A stretch of DNA of 64,000 bases from Helicobacter sp. NHP19-003 (GCF_019703305.1 NZ_AP024814.1:62001-126000), one strand, 5' to 3'. Positions 38,309 through 47,917 are shown, counted from the stretch's first letter. Notes: a model not told the origin generated them from the letters alone. Made by a program: numbers and translations.

Positions 38309-39069
38309 TGGCGATTGCCACTAGAAGCCCCAAAGAGATCGCCCTTTTGGCGGGGGCGGGGGCGATCGTGGGGCAGACCCTAAAACTCTTAGAAGAAAGA
38401 GCACAGGTCGGGGTGAGTTTGCTCGAGCTAGACGCATTGGCTGAAGAGAATATTTTAAAGCTCGGGGGCAAGCCCGCCTTTAAGGGGCTGTATGGCTTTC
38501 CTAATAGCCTTTGTGTGTCGCTCAATGAAGTGGTGATTCATGGCATCCCCACAGATTATAAGCTCCAAGAAGGCGACATTGTGGGGCTAGACTTGGGCGC
38601 ACAGGTGAATGGTTTTTTTGGAGATGCGGCGATCACTCTCGCCATAGGGCAGGTGGCAGACACGGACAGAGCCTTGATCGCTTGCGCCAAAGAGAGTTTA
38701 TATGCCACAATTTCTCAGCTCAAAGTGGGCATGCACTTTAAAGAAGTGAGCGCGCTTTTAGAGCAAGAAATTCGGGGGCGTGGGTTTGTGCCCTTGCTGG
38801 ATTTTTGCGGGCATGGGATCGGCAAGAGGCCCCATGAAGAACCCCAAATCCCCAACTACCTAGCCCCACAGGCAAACCCCAAGAGTGGCCCCAAGATCAA
38901 AGAGGGCATGGTGTTTTGCTTAGAACCGATGGTGTGCCAAAAAGAAGGCAACCCCAAAATCTTAAAAGACAAATGGAGCGTGGTTTCCACAGATGGGTTA
39001 AACACGAGCCATTACGAACACACCATCGCGATGGTGGGCAAAAAAGCGCAAATTTTAACGGAGGTTTGA
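38308..39069 (+). CDS. map: Methionine aminopeptidase type I
   Basis: The 253-residue protein has the metal ligands in [18 protein letters not shown] and E-P-M-V, and the final E-H-T segment. It removes the initiator methionine from new proteins. Here map directly follows secY; adk, often found there in other bacteria, is missing. Confidence 0.96.
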   Translation: MAIATRSPKEIALLAGAGAIVGQTLKLLEERAQVGVSLLELDALAEENILKLGGKPAFKGLYGFPNSLCVSLNEVVIHGIPTDYKLQEGDIVGLDLGAQVNGFFGDAAITLAIGQVADTDRALIACAKESLYATISQLKVGMHFKEVSALLEQEIRGRGFVPLLDFCGHGIGKRPHEEPQIPNYLAPQANPKSGPKIKEGMVFCLEPMVCQKEGNPKILKDKWSVVSTDGLNTSHYEHTIAMVGKKAQILTEV

Positions 39070-39070
39070 A

Positions 39071-39289
39071 GTGGCAAAAGACGATGTGATTGAGGTGGAT
39101 GGGCGGGTGATCGAGTGTTTGCCTAACGCCACCTTTAAAGTGGAGTTGGAGAACAAACATATCGTGTTGTGCCGGATTTCGGGCAAAATGCGGATGCACT
39201 ATATCCGCATTGCCCTAGGCGATCGGGTGCGCTTGGAGCTCACCCCCTATAGTTTGGATAAAGGGCGGATCACTTTCCGTTATAAGTGA
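39071..39289 (+). CDS. infA: Translation initiation factor IF-1
   Basis: The 72-residue S1/OB-fold protein has a GTG start at 39071 with GGAGG upstream in the map 3' end. The [11 protein letters not shown] and V-R-L-E-L-T-P-Y signatures are clear. Confidence 0.96.
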   Translation: MAKDDVIEVDGRVIECLPNATFKVELENKHIVLCRISGKMRMHYIRIALGDRVRLELTPYSLDKGRITFRYK

Positions 39290-39346
39290 TTAAGTTAGTT
39301 CTAACCAAAGATAGCTAGAATAGAAGTTTTGCTTAAGGAGATTTAA

Positions 39347-39460
39347 ATGAAAGTTAGACCTTCTGTAAAGAAAATGTGCGACAAATGCAAGGTCATTAAA
39401 AGGCGGGGCGTGATCCGCGTGATTTGCGTTACCCCCAAACATAAACAAAGACAAGGATAG
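39347..39460 (+). CDS. rpmJ: 50S ribosomal protein L36
   Basis: This small gene of 37 codons begins [14 protein letters not shown] and continues to G-V-I-R-V-I-C, with the zinc-binding Cys pattern of type C+ L36. AAGGAG lies seven bases before the ATG. The 57-base spacer after infA contains a TAGAAT that could act as a weak internal promoter. Confidence 0.96.
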   Translation: MKVRPSVKKMCDKCKVIKRRGVIRVICVTPKHKQRQG

Positions 39461-39462
39461 AC

Positions 39463-39825
39463 ATGGCGCGGATTGCAGGGGTAGATTTACCCAAAAAGAA
39501 ACGGGTTGAATACGCTTTAACCTACATTTACGGCGTGGGTTTGAAAAGCTCAAGAGACATTCTTGCCAAAGTGCAGATCTCTTTGGATAAAAGGGTGCAT
39601 GAATTGAGTGAGGACGAAATTTCTAGCATCACCAAAGAAATCCAAGCCCATTATGTCGTGGAGGGGGATTTGCGTAAAAAGGTGCAAATGGACATCAAGG
39701 CGTTGATGGATTTAGGCAGTTATCGGGGGATTCGCCACCGCAAGGGGCTACCCGTGCGCGGACAAACCACGAAAAACAACGCCCGCACCCGCAAAGGCAA
39801 GAAAAAAACCGTGGGCAGTAAATAA
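39463..39825 (+). CDS. rpsM: 30S ribosomal protein S13
   Basis: The 120-residue protein starts [10 protein letters not shown] and has [20 protein letters not shown], the rRNA and tRNA contact signature. Confidence 0.97.
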   Translation: MARIAGVDLPKKKRVEYALTYIYGVGLKSSRDILAKVQISLDKRVHELSEDEISSITKEIQAHYVVEGDLRKKVQMDIKALMDLGSYRGIRHRKGLPVRGQTTKNNARTRKGKKKTVGSK

Positions 39826-39835
39826 GGGAGCGTAA

Positions 39836-40228
39836 ATGGCAAAGAGAGTCGGCACAAAAAAGAGAGTTGTTAAGAAAAACATCGCTAAGGGCGTGGTCTA
39901 TATTTGCGCTTCTTTCAACAACACCAACATCACGATCACCGATGAAATGGGCAATGTGGTTTGTTGGGCAACCGCGGGAGGCTTGGGTTTTAGGGGGTCT
40001 AAAAAATCCACTCCTTATGCCGCCCAACAAGCCGTAGAAAGCGCGATGGCAAAAGCCAAAGAACATGGGCTTAAAGAAGTGGGGATCAAGGTGCAAGGCC
40101 CGGGCAGTGGTCGTGAAACCGCTATTAAAAGCGTGGGGAGTGTGGAGGGCATTAAAGTCCTTTGGATCAAGGACATCACCCCCCTAGCGCACAATGGTTG
40201 CCGCCCCCCTAAACGAAGAAGAGTGTAA
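39836..40228 (+). CDS. rpsK: 30S ribosomal protein S11
   Basis: The 130-residue protein has [11 protein letters not shown] and ends in [13 protein letters not shown]11 supports the platform near the E site. Confidence 0.97.
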   Translation: MAKRVGTKKRVVKKNIAKGVVYICASFNNTNITITDEMGNVVCWATAGGLGFRGSKKSTPYAAQQAVESAMAKAKEHGLKEVGIKVQGPGSGRETAIKSVGSVEGIKVLWIKDITPLAHNGCRPPKRRRV

Positions 40229-40237
40229 GGAGCGATC

Positions 40238-40864
40238 ATGGCAAGATACAGAGGTGCAGTTGAGAAGTTAGAACGCCGTTTTGGGATTTCTTTAGCCTTG
40301 AAGGGCGAACGCCGTTTGAGCGGCAAGAGCGCGTTAGACAAGCGCGCCTATGGCCCGGGGCAGCACGGGCAAAGACGGGGCAAAATCTCGGATTACGGCC
40401 TGCAATTAAGAGAAAAACAAAAAGCCAAAGCCATGTATGGGATTTCTGAAAAGCAATTCCGCTCCATTTTTAGAGAAGCAAACCGCATGGAGGGCAACAC
40501 CGGGGAGAATTTAGTCCGTTTGTTGGAACGCCGCTTGGATAATGTGGTTTATCGCATGGGCTTTGCCACCACCCGCAGCTTTGCAAGGCAGCTTGTAACA
40601 CACGGGCATATCTTGGTGGATGGCAAACGCATGGACATCCCCTCGGCTTTCATTAAACACGGGCAAAAAATCGAATTGATTGAAAAAAGCAAAGAAAATC
40701 CCCAAATTTTGCGCTCCATTGAGCTGAGCAAACAAACGGGGATGGTGGCTTGGATGGATGTGGATCAGGATAAAAAATTTGGGATTTTCACCCGCTACCC
40801 TGAGAGAGATGAAGTGGCAATCCCCATTGAAGAACGCCTGATTGTTGAACTTTACTCAAAATAG
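40238..40864 (+). CDS. rpsD: 30S ribosomal protein S4
   Basis: The 208-residue S4 has an S4 RNA-binding domain ([12 protein letters not shown] near residue 101 and [10 protein letters not shown]). It starts 30S assembly. It follows rpsK and precedes rpoA as in other bacteria. Confidence 0.97.
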   Translation: MARYRGAVEKLERRFGISLALKGERRLSGKSALDKRAYGPGQHGQRRGKISDYGLQLREKQKAKAMYGISEKQFRSIFREANRMEGNTGENLVRLLERRLDNVVYRMGFATTRSFARQLVTHGHILVDGKRMDIPSAFIKHGQKIELIEKSKENPQILRSIELSKQTGMVAWMDVDQDKKFGIFTRYPERDEVAIPIEERLIVELYSK

Positions 40865-40872
40865 GGGCTCGC

Positions 40873-41880
40873 ATGAAAGTGATTAAAACAGCGCCCCATG
40901 TCCCCACGGACATCAGCGTTGAGAAAATCAGCGACCGGCAGATCCGCGTGAGCGTGTCTGCCTTTGAAAGTGGCTACGCCATCACTTTAGCGCACCCCAT
41001 CCGTCGCTTTCTCCTGCAAAGTTCTGTGGGGTATGCGCCCATTGGCATTAAAATTGAAAATGTTGCCCACGAGTTTGACTCCGTGCGGGGCATGGCTGAG
41101 GATGCCGCTCTTTTCATCGCCAACCTCAAAAATATCCGCCTAGTGGGGCGGGCCAAAAATCCAGACGAGCAACTAGTGGTGCATTACTCTTTTAAAGGCC
41201 CTGCCAAACTCAGTGGCAAACACTTAGAAGTAGAGGGTGTGGGTGTGGTGGATAAAGAGGCGTATTTAGCCACCATCAACGAAGATGTGCAACTAGATTT
41301 TACCCTCATCATCCAAAGGGGCATGGGCTATGTACCTAGTGAGAGCATTAGAGGGCTGATCCCTAGCGATTACATCCCCCTAGACGCTTACTTCACGCCC
41401 ATTAAAAAAGTGGTCTATAACATTGAAAACATGCTCGTGGATGGCAACCCCAACTTTGAACGGGTGATCTTTGACATCGAGAGCGATGGGCAGATCGATC
41501 CCCAACATGCTTTTCAAGAAGCGGTGAAAACCATGCACGCACAAATGCATATTTTCAGCACGAGCATGGCACACTCTAAGGGTGCTTATACCCTAGAGGA
41601 CAGCCTAGAGGTGAAAGATCTCGTGCGTAAAGTTGAGGACTTGGACCTAAGCGCCCGTTGCTTTAATTGCCTGGATAAAATCGGGATCAAGTACATCGGC
41701 GAGCTTGTGCTGATGGACGCTTACGAGCTTAAAGGGATTAAAAATCTAGGCAAAAAGTCCTACGATGAGATTGCCGAAAAATTAGAACAACTTAAATACC
41801 CCGTGGGTCAAGAGCTCTCCCCTGAGTTTAAGGCCTCTTTAAAAGCACGGATTGAAAAATTAAAAAGCGAGGAAAGTTAA
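40873..41880 (+). CDS. rpoA: RNA polymerase subunit alpha
   Basis: The 335-residue protein has the N-terminal assembly domain and a C-terminal domain with [15 protein letters not shown], the helix-hairpin-helix that binds UP elements and activators. The stop overlaps the rplQ ATG. Confidence 0.97.
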   Translation: MKVIKTAPHVPTDISVEKISDRQIRVSVSAFESGYAITLAHPIRRFLLQSSVGYAPIGIKIENVAHEFDSVRGMAEDAALFIANLKNIRLVGRAKNPDEQLVVHYSFKGPAKLSGKHLEVEGVGVVDKEAYLATINEDVQLDFTLIIQRGMGYVPSESIRGLIPSDYIPLDAYFTPIKKVVYNIENMLVDGNPNFERVIFDIESDGQIDPQHAFQEAVKTMHAQMHIFSTSMAHSKGAYTLEDSLEVKDLVRKVEDLDLSARCFNCLDKIGIKYIGELVLMDAYELKGIKNLGKKSYDEIAEKLEQLKYPVGQELSPEFKASLKARIEKLKSEES

Positions 41881-42230
41881 TGCGCCACCAAAATCGTTTT
41901 AGAAAACTCGGCAGGACCAGTGCCCACAGGAAGGCACTTTTAAAAAACCTAGCCATCGCCCTGATCCAACATGGCAAGATTGAAACCGGGCTTTGCAAGG
42001 CCAAAGAATTGCAAAGCTACATTGAAAAGCTGGTAACGGCGGCGAGAAAGGGCGATTTCAACGCCCACCGCTATGTCTTTGCCTATTTGCAAAACAAAGA
42101 AGCCACCCACAAACTTGTTACCGAGCTTGCTCCCAAATACGCCGAACGCAAAGGGGGATATACCAGCATCCACAGAAGTGCGATTCGCCGTGGGGATGCT
42201 TCTGTGCTCGCCCAAATTGCTTTTGTTTAA
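41880..42230 (+). CDS. rplQ: 50S ribosomal protein L17
   Basis: The 116-residue protein begins [17 protein letters not shown] and ends the ribosomal operon as in H. pylori. No clear terminator hairpin follows; a small membrane ORF begins three bases later. Confidence 0.97.
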   Translation: MRHQNRFRKLGRTSAHRKALLKNLAIALIQHGKIETGLCKAKELQSYIEKLVTAARKGDFNAHRYVFAYLQNKEATHKLVTELAPKYAERKGGYTSIHRSAIRRGDASVLAQIAFV

Positions 42231-42232
42231 CA

Positions 42233-42397
42233 ATGGAGTTTCTAGGGTTTCTAGCTATTTTAAGCGTGGTGGGGATTTTGCTTTTTAAACCCGCCCTAGA
42301 AAAGCTTGCTTTCTCTATCTTTGTGGGGGCGTGGCTCGTGGAGCTTGCCATGTTTGTTGCCCACACCTCTACGCTCTTGCCGAATATGAACTTATAA
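42233..42397 (+). CDS. Small membrane protein (54 residues), unknown
   Basis: An ATG three bases after the rplQ stop opens a 54-codon frame with two hydrophobic stretches (F-L-G-F-L-A-I-L-S-V-V-G-I-L-L-F and L-A-F-S-I-F-V-G-A-W-L-V-E-L-A-M-F). It is likely translated by coupling at the end of the ribosomal mRNA. I do not recognise a family. Confidence 0.55.
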   Translation: MEFLGFLAILSVVGILLFKPALEKLAFSIFVGAWLVELAMFVAHTSTLLPNMNL

Positions 42398-42438
42398 ACC
42401 CTCCCCAACTTTTTGTTAAGTTCCAAGTAAGGATCCCC

Positions 42439-42699
42439 ATGGACTTCTTGAGCTTACCCGAAGAGCCCCTAAAAAACGCCATCAGAGAGCGCTACTTTCA
42501 AGATTTTGCCTGCAGTGGGGATCAAATCGATTTTCGAATCAGTGCCCCCCAACGGATCTCTTTAATAAAGAGCCCACCCCTTTACCCCGTCTTTCAAAAA
42601 GACCACTTCAAGAGCACCGAGCTCAAAAGGGCGCGGCTGCAAAGCGAGATTACAGGGATGGCAAAAGAGTGGCTTAAAGTCGAGTCTAAAAGGCGGTAA
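42439..42699 (+). CDS. Hypothetical protein (86 residues)
   Basis: ATG 42439 has AAGGA eight bases upstream and opens a charged, soluble protein starting M-D-F-L-S-L-P-E-E-P. I recognise no family; it could be a free-standing small protein or the remaining part of a longer one. Its 3' end overlaps the convergent mdaB by 14 bases. Confidence 0.6.
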   Translation: MDFLSLPEEPLKNAIRERYFQDFACSGDQIDFRISAPQRISLIKSPPLYPVFQKDHFKSTELKRARLQSEITGMAKEWLKVESKRR

Positions 42700-43273
42700 A
42701 AACCTTTTGCAAGTGGGTGCTGTAGTTTTGCAGGTATTGCTCTACTTGGGGGTTTTTGATGACATCGTTGCAGATGAAAGTGGGCAAGGCTTGCATGCCT
42801 AAAAACTCATGGGCTTTGTGTAGGTGCAAATACACGCCATCCACGCCCACGCCCCCAAAAAATTCCTCTTTGTCTATGAAAGCTTCTAAGGGGGCGTTCC
42901 AAGTGAGTGAAAACATGTATTTTTTGCCCTGCAACAGCCCGCCCTTGCCATAGTTTTTGGTGGGGGCGGTGTGGCTACGCCCATCGTTTTTCCACAGGCG
43001 TCCATGCCCGGTGGTGAAAACCTCATCCATGTATTTTTTCACAATCCAGGGCTCGCCCATCCACCATCCCGCCATTTGCCAAACCAAGGCATCGGCACTC
43101 AGGATTTTGCCAACTTCTTCTTCAAAGTCATAGCCTTGATCGATCTGCGTTTCAACCACGCCATGCCCCAAATCTTTTAAAACCCGCAGAGCATGGTCGT
43201 GTAAAGTGGTGTTTAAACGGCCGTGTGAGTGCCCAAAACCCTTAGCTCCATTGAGCAGTAGAATTTGTGCCAT
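42686..43273 (-). CDS. mdaB: NAD(P)H quinone oxidoreductase MdaB
   Basis: This 195-residue flavodoxin-like protein has the N-terminal flavin-binding L-L-L-N-G-A-K-G-F-G-H-S-H-G-R-L-N and the family segment W-Q-M-A-G-W-W-M-G-E-P-W. In H. pylori MdaB reduces quinones with NADPH and helps against oxidative stress. It stands alone here between a hypothetical gene and a tRNA gene. Confidence 0.93.
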   Translation of the reverse strand: MAQILLLNGAKGFGHSHGRLNTTLHDHALRVLKDLGHGVVETQIDQGYDFEEEVGKILSADALVWQMAGWWMGEPWIVKKYMDEVFTTGHGRLWKNDGRSHTAPTKNYGKGGLLQGKKYMFSLTWNAPLEAFIDKEEFFGGVGVDGVYLHLHKAHEFLGMQALPTFICNDVIKNPQVEQYLQNYSTHLQKVFTAF

Positions 43274-43316
43274 AAAAACCTCTTAACATTTAATGTATAA
43301 AGAAACCGAAAGGAGT

Positions 43317-43393
43317 TGGTGTCAAAGGGGGGACTTGAACCCCCGACCTCCGGCTTATGAGACCAGCGCTCTAACCGGCTGAGCTACCTTGAC
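43317..43393 (-). tRNA. tRNA with CAU anticodon (Met or Ile2)
   Basis: The 77-nt sequence has acceptor GTCAAGG paired to CTTTGAC (one G-T pair), D-arm TAGCTCAG, T-loop GGTTCAAGTCC and encoded ACCA. The anticodon loop CTCATAA gives CAU. The first base pair is G-C, unlike initiator tRNA. Elongator Met and lysidine-modified Ile cannot be told apart safely by eye. Confidence 0.93.
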
Positions 43394-43436
43394 ACGAAAA
43401 ACGCCCATTTTATAAAACTTTTGCTTAAACTTTGTT

Positions 43437-43904
43437 TTAAAGGTGCAGGTCCATGGCTTGGTAGACTTGGTTGTAGGCGTTTTTGTAGCGTTGCACAAAG
43501 TCGTTGTTGATGCCAAAGGCTCTCTTGGCTTGCATTTCCTGCAGAGCTTTGAGACCATCTATTTTTTCTTGTGCCTGTTTGTCCTCTTGGATTTGTCCGC
43601 CATAAAAGCTTGTGAGGCTATAAAGGGATTGGGCGGCTAGGCGCTTTTCATTCTCGTTCATGCCCGCTGTGGCGCGCAAGAAGGCATCGTATTCGTTGTC
43701 GCTCATCAATTCCAGCACCAAAAAGCCGTAGGTTTCTCTTTTAAGCCCATTGGGCTCGGTTTGGCTTTTAGAGATTTCCACCAACACTTCAGGCTTGCTC
43801 CCAGCGGGAGCTTGGGGGGCTTGGAGAGATTGCGCTTGCCCTAGACTCGCAGAGCCTAACAACGCATATAGGGATGGATTGTTTTTGATGTCTTTAACTT
43901 CCAT
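43437..43904 (-). CDS. Conserved-looking hypothetical protein (155 residues)
   Basis: This soluble protein starts M-E-V-K-D-I-K-N-N-P-S-L-Y-A-L-L, with an Ala/Gln/Pro linker near residues 20-35, a helical middle (L-M-S-D-N-E-Y-D-A-F-L) and an A-Q-S-L-Y-S-L-T-S-F-Y segment. There is no signal peptide. It is divergent from truD. I do not recognise its family. Confidence 0.7.
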   Translation of the reverse strand: MEVKDIKNNPSLYALLGSASLGQAQSLQAPQAPAGSKPEVLVEISKSQTEPNGLKRETYGFLVLELMSDNEYDAFLRATAGMNENEKRLAAQSLYSLTSFYGGQIQEDKQAQEKIDGLKALQEMQAKRAFGINNDFVQRYKNAYNQVYQAMDLHL

Positions 43905-43963
43905 GACAAGACCCTTTCAATCAATTTCAACCTTACAAGCAAAAAATGCTCCAAATTATGGTG

Positions 43964-43969
43964 TATAAT
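43964..43969 (+). promoter_or_regulatory. -10 element of truD, implying a leaderless mRNA
   Basis: A perfect TATAAT preceded by TGG-TG ends seven bases before the A of the only plausible truD start codon (43976). Transcription would begin at or within a base or two of the ATG. Confidence 0.6.
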
Positions 43970-43975
43970 GCCCGC

Positions 43976-45076
43976 ATGCAAAATAACAACCAATTTCCCC
44001 GCTTTTTCAGCGCAAGCCATGCGCCCATTGACTTTTACTTTAAGAAGTGTGCCCGTGATTTTGTGGTGCAAGAAGAACCCCTTTATCCCTTCAGCCAAAG
44101 CGGGGAGCATTTGATTGTGCATGTCCGCAAGAAAGACAAGACCACTTGGGAGATGTTAAGCCTGCTCTCGCAAGTGCTGGGTTGTAAGATGTCTGCCTTT
44201 GGCTACGCCGGGCTTAAGGATAAAAACGCCTTGACTTTTCAATACATCTCTTTGCCTAAAGCCTATGAGAAAGCCCTCGAAGGGCACGCTTCCACTCTCT
44301 ACGAACAAGGCGTGAAAATCCTAGACACCACCGCCCACACGCATAAAATCCGCCTAGGGCATTTAAAGGGCAACCATTTTGCCATGCGCCTAAAAAAGCT
44401 CACTCCCCTAAATGCCCAAAAAATCGCCGAGGTGCTAGAGGTTTTGCAAAATAAGGGGTTTTTGAATTACTTTGGGGCACAACGCTTTGGACGCAAGGGG
44501 GACAACTTCAAACATGTGAACACAGGCAAAAAAAAGCTAGACAAGTTTTTGCTCTCCAGCCAGCAAAGCTTTTGTTTCAACCAGTGGTTGAGTGCAAGGG
44601 CGCGCTTGAATGCCTTTGTCAATAACTTTAGCCCCCTTGAAATCGCCAAAGAATACCCCCAAATCTCCCTAGAGCAGGCCAGAGCCCTAAAAGCCCAACC
44701 CCAAGACTTCAAACTTTTAGAGGGCGATGTGCTGTGCCATTACCCCTTTGGTAAGTATTTTCACCACAGCACACAAGATTTAGACACAAACTTAAAAAGA
44801 TTGCAGGCTAGAAGCCTTGTGGCAACGGGGCTGCTCCCGGGCTTTAAAGTCTTAGAAGCTAGAAACTTGGCTGGGGAGTTCGAAAAACCCTTTAAGCAAG
44901 AGATTGACTCTTGCGGGGATCGGCGTTTTGCGCTTGTCTATCCTCAAGAAGTGGATTTCTTGTATCTGTCCCAAGAAGCGCAGGGGCAACTCAAGTTTTT
45001 CTTACCCAAGGGGGCGTACGCCACAATCTTTTTAGAAGAGATCGCTCGCCAAGAGTTGTTTAGCCCCGATGCTTAA
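43976..45076 (+). CDS. truD: tRNA pseudouridine synthase TruD
   Basis: The protein of about 366 residues has the TruD catalytic motif G-L-K-D-K-N-A-L-T-F-Q near residue 78, where the Asp makes pseudouridine 13 in tRNA-Glu. I chose ATG 43976; an in-frame ATG at 43946 lies upstream of the -10 element, and the next Met falls inside the conserved core. The 3' end overlaps folE by eight bases. Confidence 0.92.
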   Translation: MQNNNQFPRFFSASHAPIDFYFKKCARDFVVQEEPLYPFSQSGEHLIVHVRKKDKTTWEMLSLLSQVLGCKMSAFGYAGLKDKNALTFQYISLPKAYEKALEGHASTLYEQGVKILDTTAHTHKIRLGHLKGNHFAMRLKKLTPLNAQKIAEVLEVLQNKGFLNYFGAQRFGRKGDNFKHVNTGKKKLDKFLLSSQQSFCFNQWLSARARLNAFVNNFSPLEIAKEYPQISLEQARALKAQPQDFKLLEGDVLCHYPFGKYFHHSTQDLDTNLKRLQARSLVATGLLPGFKVLEARNLAGEFEKPFKQEIDSCGDRRFALVYPQEVDFLYLSQEAQGQLKFFLPKGAYATIFLEEIARQELFSPDA

Positions 45077-45614
45077 AGAGAGTTTAGAGAAGTTGTTTAT
45101 CAGTGTAGGCGAAGATCCTAAGCGAGAAGGCTTACAAAACACGCCTAAAAGGGTCAAAGCCTTGTGGGCGGATTTGATGGCGGGCTACAAGCAAGACCCC
45201 AAAGAGATTTTAAACACGACGTTGTGTGCGCCCTCAAGCGGGCTGGTGGTGTTGCAAAACATTGAGTTTTACAGCCTATGCGAACACCATTTACTGCCCT
45301 TTTTTGGGCGGGTGAGTGTGGGGTATTTGCCCAATGCCAAGATTGTAGGGCTAGGGGCGATTGCACGCCTTGTGGAGTGCTTTTCAAGGCGCTTGCAAAT
45401 CCAAGAGCGTTTAGGCGCACAGATTGCCCAGAGTTTGCAAGAGTGTTTAGAGCCCAAAGGGGTGGGGGTGTTTTGCGTGGCTAGGCATTTATGTGTCGCC
45501 ATGCAGGGGGTGCAAAAACAAGAGAGTGTGCTGAAGACGAGCTGTCGGCTCGGCGCGTTTCAAGAACCTAGCATCTATGCAGAGTTTTTGCAAAACCTTA
45601 GCGTGCCTGTTTAG
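45069..45614 (+). CDS. folE: GTP cyclohydrolase I
   Basis: The 181-residue protein has the zinc ligands in L-C-E-H-H-L-L-P near residue 74 and C-V-A-R-H-L-C near residue 135. It catalyses the first step from GTP towards folate and modified nucleosides. Its end overlaps the convergent ftsW by 17 bases. Confidence 0.95.
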   Translation: MLKESLEKLFISVGEDPKREGLQNTPKRVKALWADLMAGYKQDPKEILNTTLCAPSSGLVVLQNIEFYSLCEHHLLPFFGRVSVGYLPNAKIVGLGAIARLVECFSRRLQIQERLGAQIAQSLQECLEPKGVGVFCVARHLCVAMQGVQKQESVLKTSCRLGAFQEPSIYAEFLQNLSVPV

Positions 45615-46755
45615 AGAGGCTTAACACGAGCCCCAAAGCCACAGAGTTGGCTAGAAGTGAGCTGCCCCCATAGCTTAAAAACGGCACAGCGATGCCCTTA
45701 ATAGGGATGATCCCGCTCACCCCAAAGGCATTGATGATGAAAGAGAAGGCGATGAGTAGGGCCACGCCCAAACAAAAGAGCATGTGTTTGGGGTTGTCTA
45801 GGCGGTTGGTGATTTTAAACAAGGCGTGCAGGATGATCAAGATGACTCCCACGCACACCGCCACCGCCACAAAGCCCAACTCTTCAGCCAGCCCTGCTAA
45901 GACCATGTCGGTGTGTACTTCGCTTAAAAAGCCGAGTTTGATCAAGCCATCCCCTAAACCCTGCCCAAAAAGCCCGCCGTGTTTGATGGCGTTGGTGGCG
46001 TGGTAAATTTGGTAGGGTTCTGGCAGATGTTCGATTTTTAAACTGCTGGCAAGTTTGGGGGGCAAAATGGAGAGAATCGAGCTTTGGATGTTTGCCCACC
46101 AAAGCTTCATGCGTAAAATGCGGTGTTCGCTCGTGCTGATCGCCACAACCCCGATGACAATCGCAATGCCTAAGAAAATGCGGAAAAGCTTAAAGCTCCC
46201 GCCTGAAAAGATGAGCAAAAAGCCCAGCACGATGGCCAATAAAATCACCTGCCCCAAGTCGTTTTGTAAAACCCCGATTAAAAACGCCACCGCCAAAAAC
46301 ACGACCAAATAGGGGATGAGAATCGTCAACTCTTCGCGCACGCCCGATTTTTCCTTGTTAAAGAAAGTCCTCGACAAGCTCCACGAGAGAAAAAACACAA
46401 AGCCCACTTTAAAAAACTCGGTGGGGGCGAGGGAGAAAAAGGGCAGGCGAATCCACCGCTTTGCCCCCCCTGCACTGCTAGACATGCTTTCGGGCAAAAA
46501 GCTCATGATGAGGATTAAGAACAAAGAGCCTAGTAGGATAGCAAAGCCGATTTTGCTAAACCACTTGTCTGGATCAAGCCACGAGAGTCCCCACATGAGA
46601 AAAATCCCCACAGCCACAGCCACGAGCTGGCGAATAAAAAAATGAAACTCGCTGTAATGGTAGATGAGTGTGGTGTAAGTGGAAAGGGAGTAGCTTAAGA
46701 GTACGCTAAAAATCATTAAAAAACTAGACAGGGTAAAGAGATACCGATACGCCAT
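45598..46755 (-). CDS. ftsW: SEDS-family peptidoglycan glycosyltransferase FtsW
   Basis: The 385-residue protein has ten or so membrane helices and the SEDS signatures R-W-I-R-L-P near residue 101, Q-N-D-L-G-Q near 164 (the catalytic Asp region), and P-F-L-S-Y-G-G-S-S near 359. RodA is the close alternative. The location beside flgB-flgC-fliE-ftsI, as in H. pylori, favours FtsW, the septal partner of FtsI. Confidence 0.9.
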   Translation of the reverse strand: MAYRYLFTLSSFLMIFSVLLSYSLSTYTTLIYHYSEFHFFIRQLVAVAVGIFLMWGLSWLDPDKWFSKIGFAILLGSLFLILIMSFLPESMSSSAGGAKRWIRLPFFSLAPTEFFKVGFVFFLSWSLSRTFFNKEKSGVREELTILIPYLVVFLAVAFLIGVLQNDLGQVILLAIVLGFLLIFSGGSFKLFRIFLGIAIVIGVVAISTSEHRILRMKLWWANIQSSILSILPPKLASSLKIEHLPEPYQIYHATNAIKHGGLFGQGLGDGLIKLGFLSEVHTDMVLAGLAEELGFVAVAVCVGVILIILHALFKITNRLDNPKHMLFCLGVALLIAFSFIINAFGVSGIIPIKGIAVPFLSYGGSSLLANSVALGLVLSLSKQAR

Positions 46756-46848
46756 GAAAACCGCCCAAAGTGTTTATAAATGTGCTATAATTATAACTCA
46801 TTTATCAAGCGCAACACTTGCGATTTTGGGCTTATGGGCTGGGTGTTT

Positions 46849-46863
46849 TGGAATACTCATTGC
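46849..46863 (+). promoter_or_regulatory. Sigma-54 (RpoN) promoter of flgB-flgC-fliE
   Basis: TGGAAT-N5-TTGC has the GG and GC at the exact sigma-54 spacing, 44 bases before the flgB ATG. Rod genes are RpoN-regulated in H. pylori. A separate TATAAT lies at about 46791 and may serve either strand. Confidence 0.82.
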
Positions 46864-46906
46864 TTAAGGCCATGCATCTCGCGAGGCGTAAGCCAAAGGG
46901 GCAAAC

Positions 46907-47329
46907 ATGGACTTGTCAAAAGCGTATCCGCTCGTGTATCAAGCGATGGACTACCGCTCTTTGCGGCAGGACTTGATCGCAAGCAATGTCGCCAATGTGG
47001 ACACCCCCTTTTACCGCCCGAAAGATGTGGACTTTGAATCGGTTTTAGCCCAAAAGAAGGCAGAAGTGTTTGACCATAAACAGGACAAGGTTTTGGAATT
47101 GGCGGTTACGGACTCTAGGCATTTAGAGCCTAATTTGGATGAGAGCAAGAAAGCCACAATCTTTTTTAGGGATGGGCACTTGGCGAAAAACGATGGCAAC
47201 AGTGTGGATTTGGACATCGAAACTTCCGAAATGGGGAAAAACTCCACAATGTACCTCGCCCTAACCACTGCCCTAAAAAAGCATAGGGGCATCGTCAATT
47301 ACGCCATAGACTCGGCGAAAAACATTTAA
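46907..47329 (+). CDS. flgB: Flagellar basal-body rod protein FlgB
   Basis: The 140-residue protein has the rod signature Y-R-S-L-R-Q-D-L-I-A-S-N-V-A-N-V-D-T-P near residues 16-36. It forms the proximal rod in the periplasm. The AAGGGG ribosome site lies before the ATG. It leads an operon with flgC, fliE and ftsI. Confidence 0.96.
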   Translation: MDLSKAYPLVYQAMDYRSLRQDLIASNVANVDTPFYRPKDVDFESVLAQKKAEVFDHKQDKVLELAVTDSRHLEPNLDESKKATIFFRDGHLAKNDGNSVDLDIETSEMGKNSTMYLALTTALKKHRGIVNYAIDSAKNI

Positions 47330-47338
47330 GGAGCGTGC

Positions 47339-47830
47339 ATGTTTTTATCAAGTTTTGACATTAGCGGTTATGGGTTGTCCGCCCAGAGAGTGCGCGCCAA
47401 TCTTATCTCTTCTAACATTGCCAACGCCAACACCACCCGCACCGATGAGGGCGGGCCCTACCGCCGTCAAGAAGCGGTGTTTAAGTCTTTTGACTTCAAT
47501 AAGATTTTAAACGAAAAACTCGCCGAAGATAACAATTTACTAGACTATGAAGACCCTTTAGACGAGAGCGATGACATTGAAAAACCCAACCCCCCCATCA
47601 TGGGCGTGTATGTGGATAAAATCGTGCGTGATGACAAAGCCCCGCTGTTGAAATACGACCCCACCCACCCCGATGCAGATGCAAACGGGTATGTGTCCTA
47701 CCCCAATGTCAACCCTGTCGTGGAAATGGCGGATTTGATCGAAGCCACAAGGGCGTACCAAGCCAATGTGGCGGCGTTTCAGAGCACCAAGAACATGGCG
47801 GCAAACGCTATTAGCATGTTGCAAGCATAA
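47339..47830 (+). CDS. flgC: Flagellar basal-body rod protein FlgC
   Basis: The 163-residue protein has the N-terminal rod motif V-R-A-N-L-I-S-S-N-I-A-N-A-N-T-T-R and the C-terminal E-M-A-D-L-I-E-A-T-R-A-Y-Q-A-N-V. The centre has an acidic insertion (D-Y-E-D-P-L-D-E-S-D-D) that I do not see in standard FlgC. Confidence 0.96.
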   Translation: MFLSSFDISGYGLSAQRVRANLISSNIANANTTRTDEGGPYRRQEAVFKSFDFNKILNEKLAEDNNLLDYEDPLDESDDIEKPNPPIMGVYVDKIVRDDKAPLLKYDPTHPDADANGYVSYPNVNPVVEMADLIEATRAYQANVAAFQSTKNMAANAISMLQA

Positions 47831-47857
47831 AAAGATTACAAAAGAAAGGATTGTTTC

Positions 47858-47880
47858 TTTAGACTAAAGGATTGTCTAAA
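47858..47880 (+). repeat. Hairpin between flgC and fliE
   Basis: TTTAGAC and GTCTAAA can pair around a nine-base loop. AAAGGATTGT also occurs twice here. No T-run follows, so this may be a processing or stability element rather than a terminator. Confidence 0.4.
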
Positions 47881-47917
47881 AGAGGCGATATAGGTGAACA
47901 CGATGCAAGGAGTCAAC

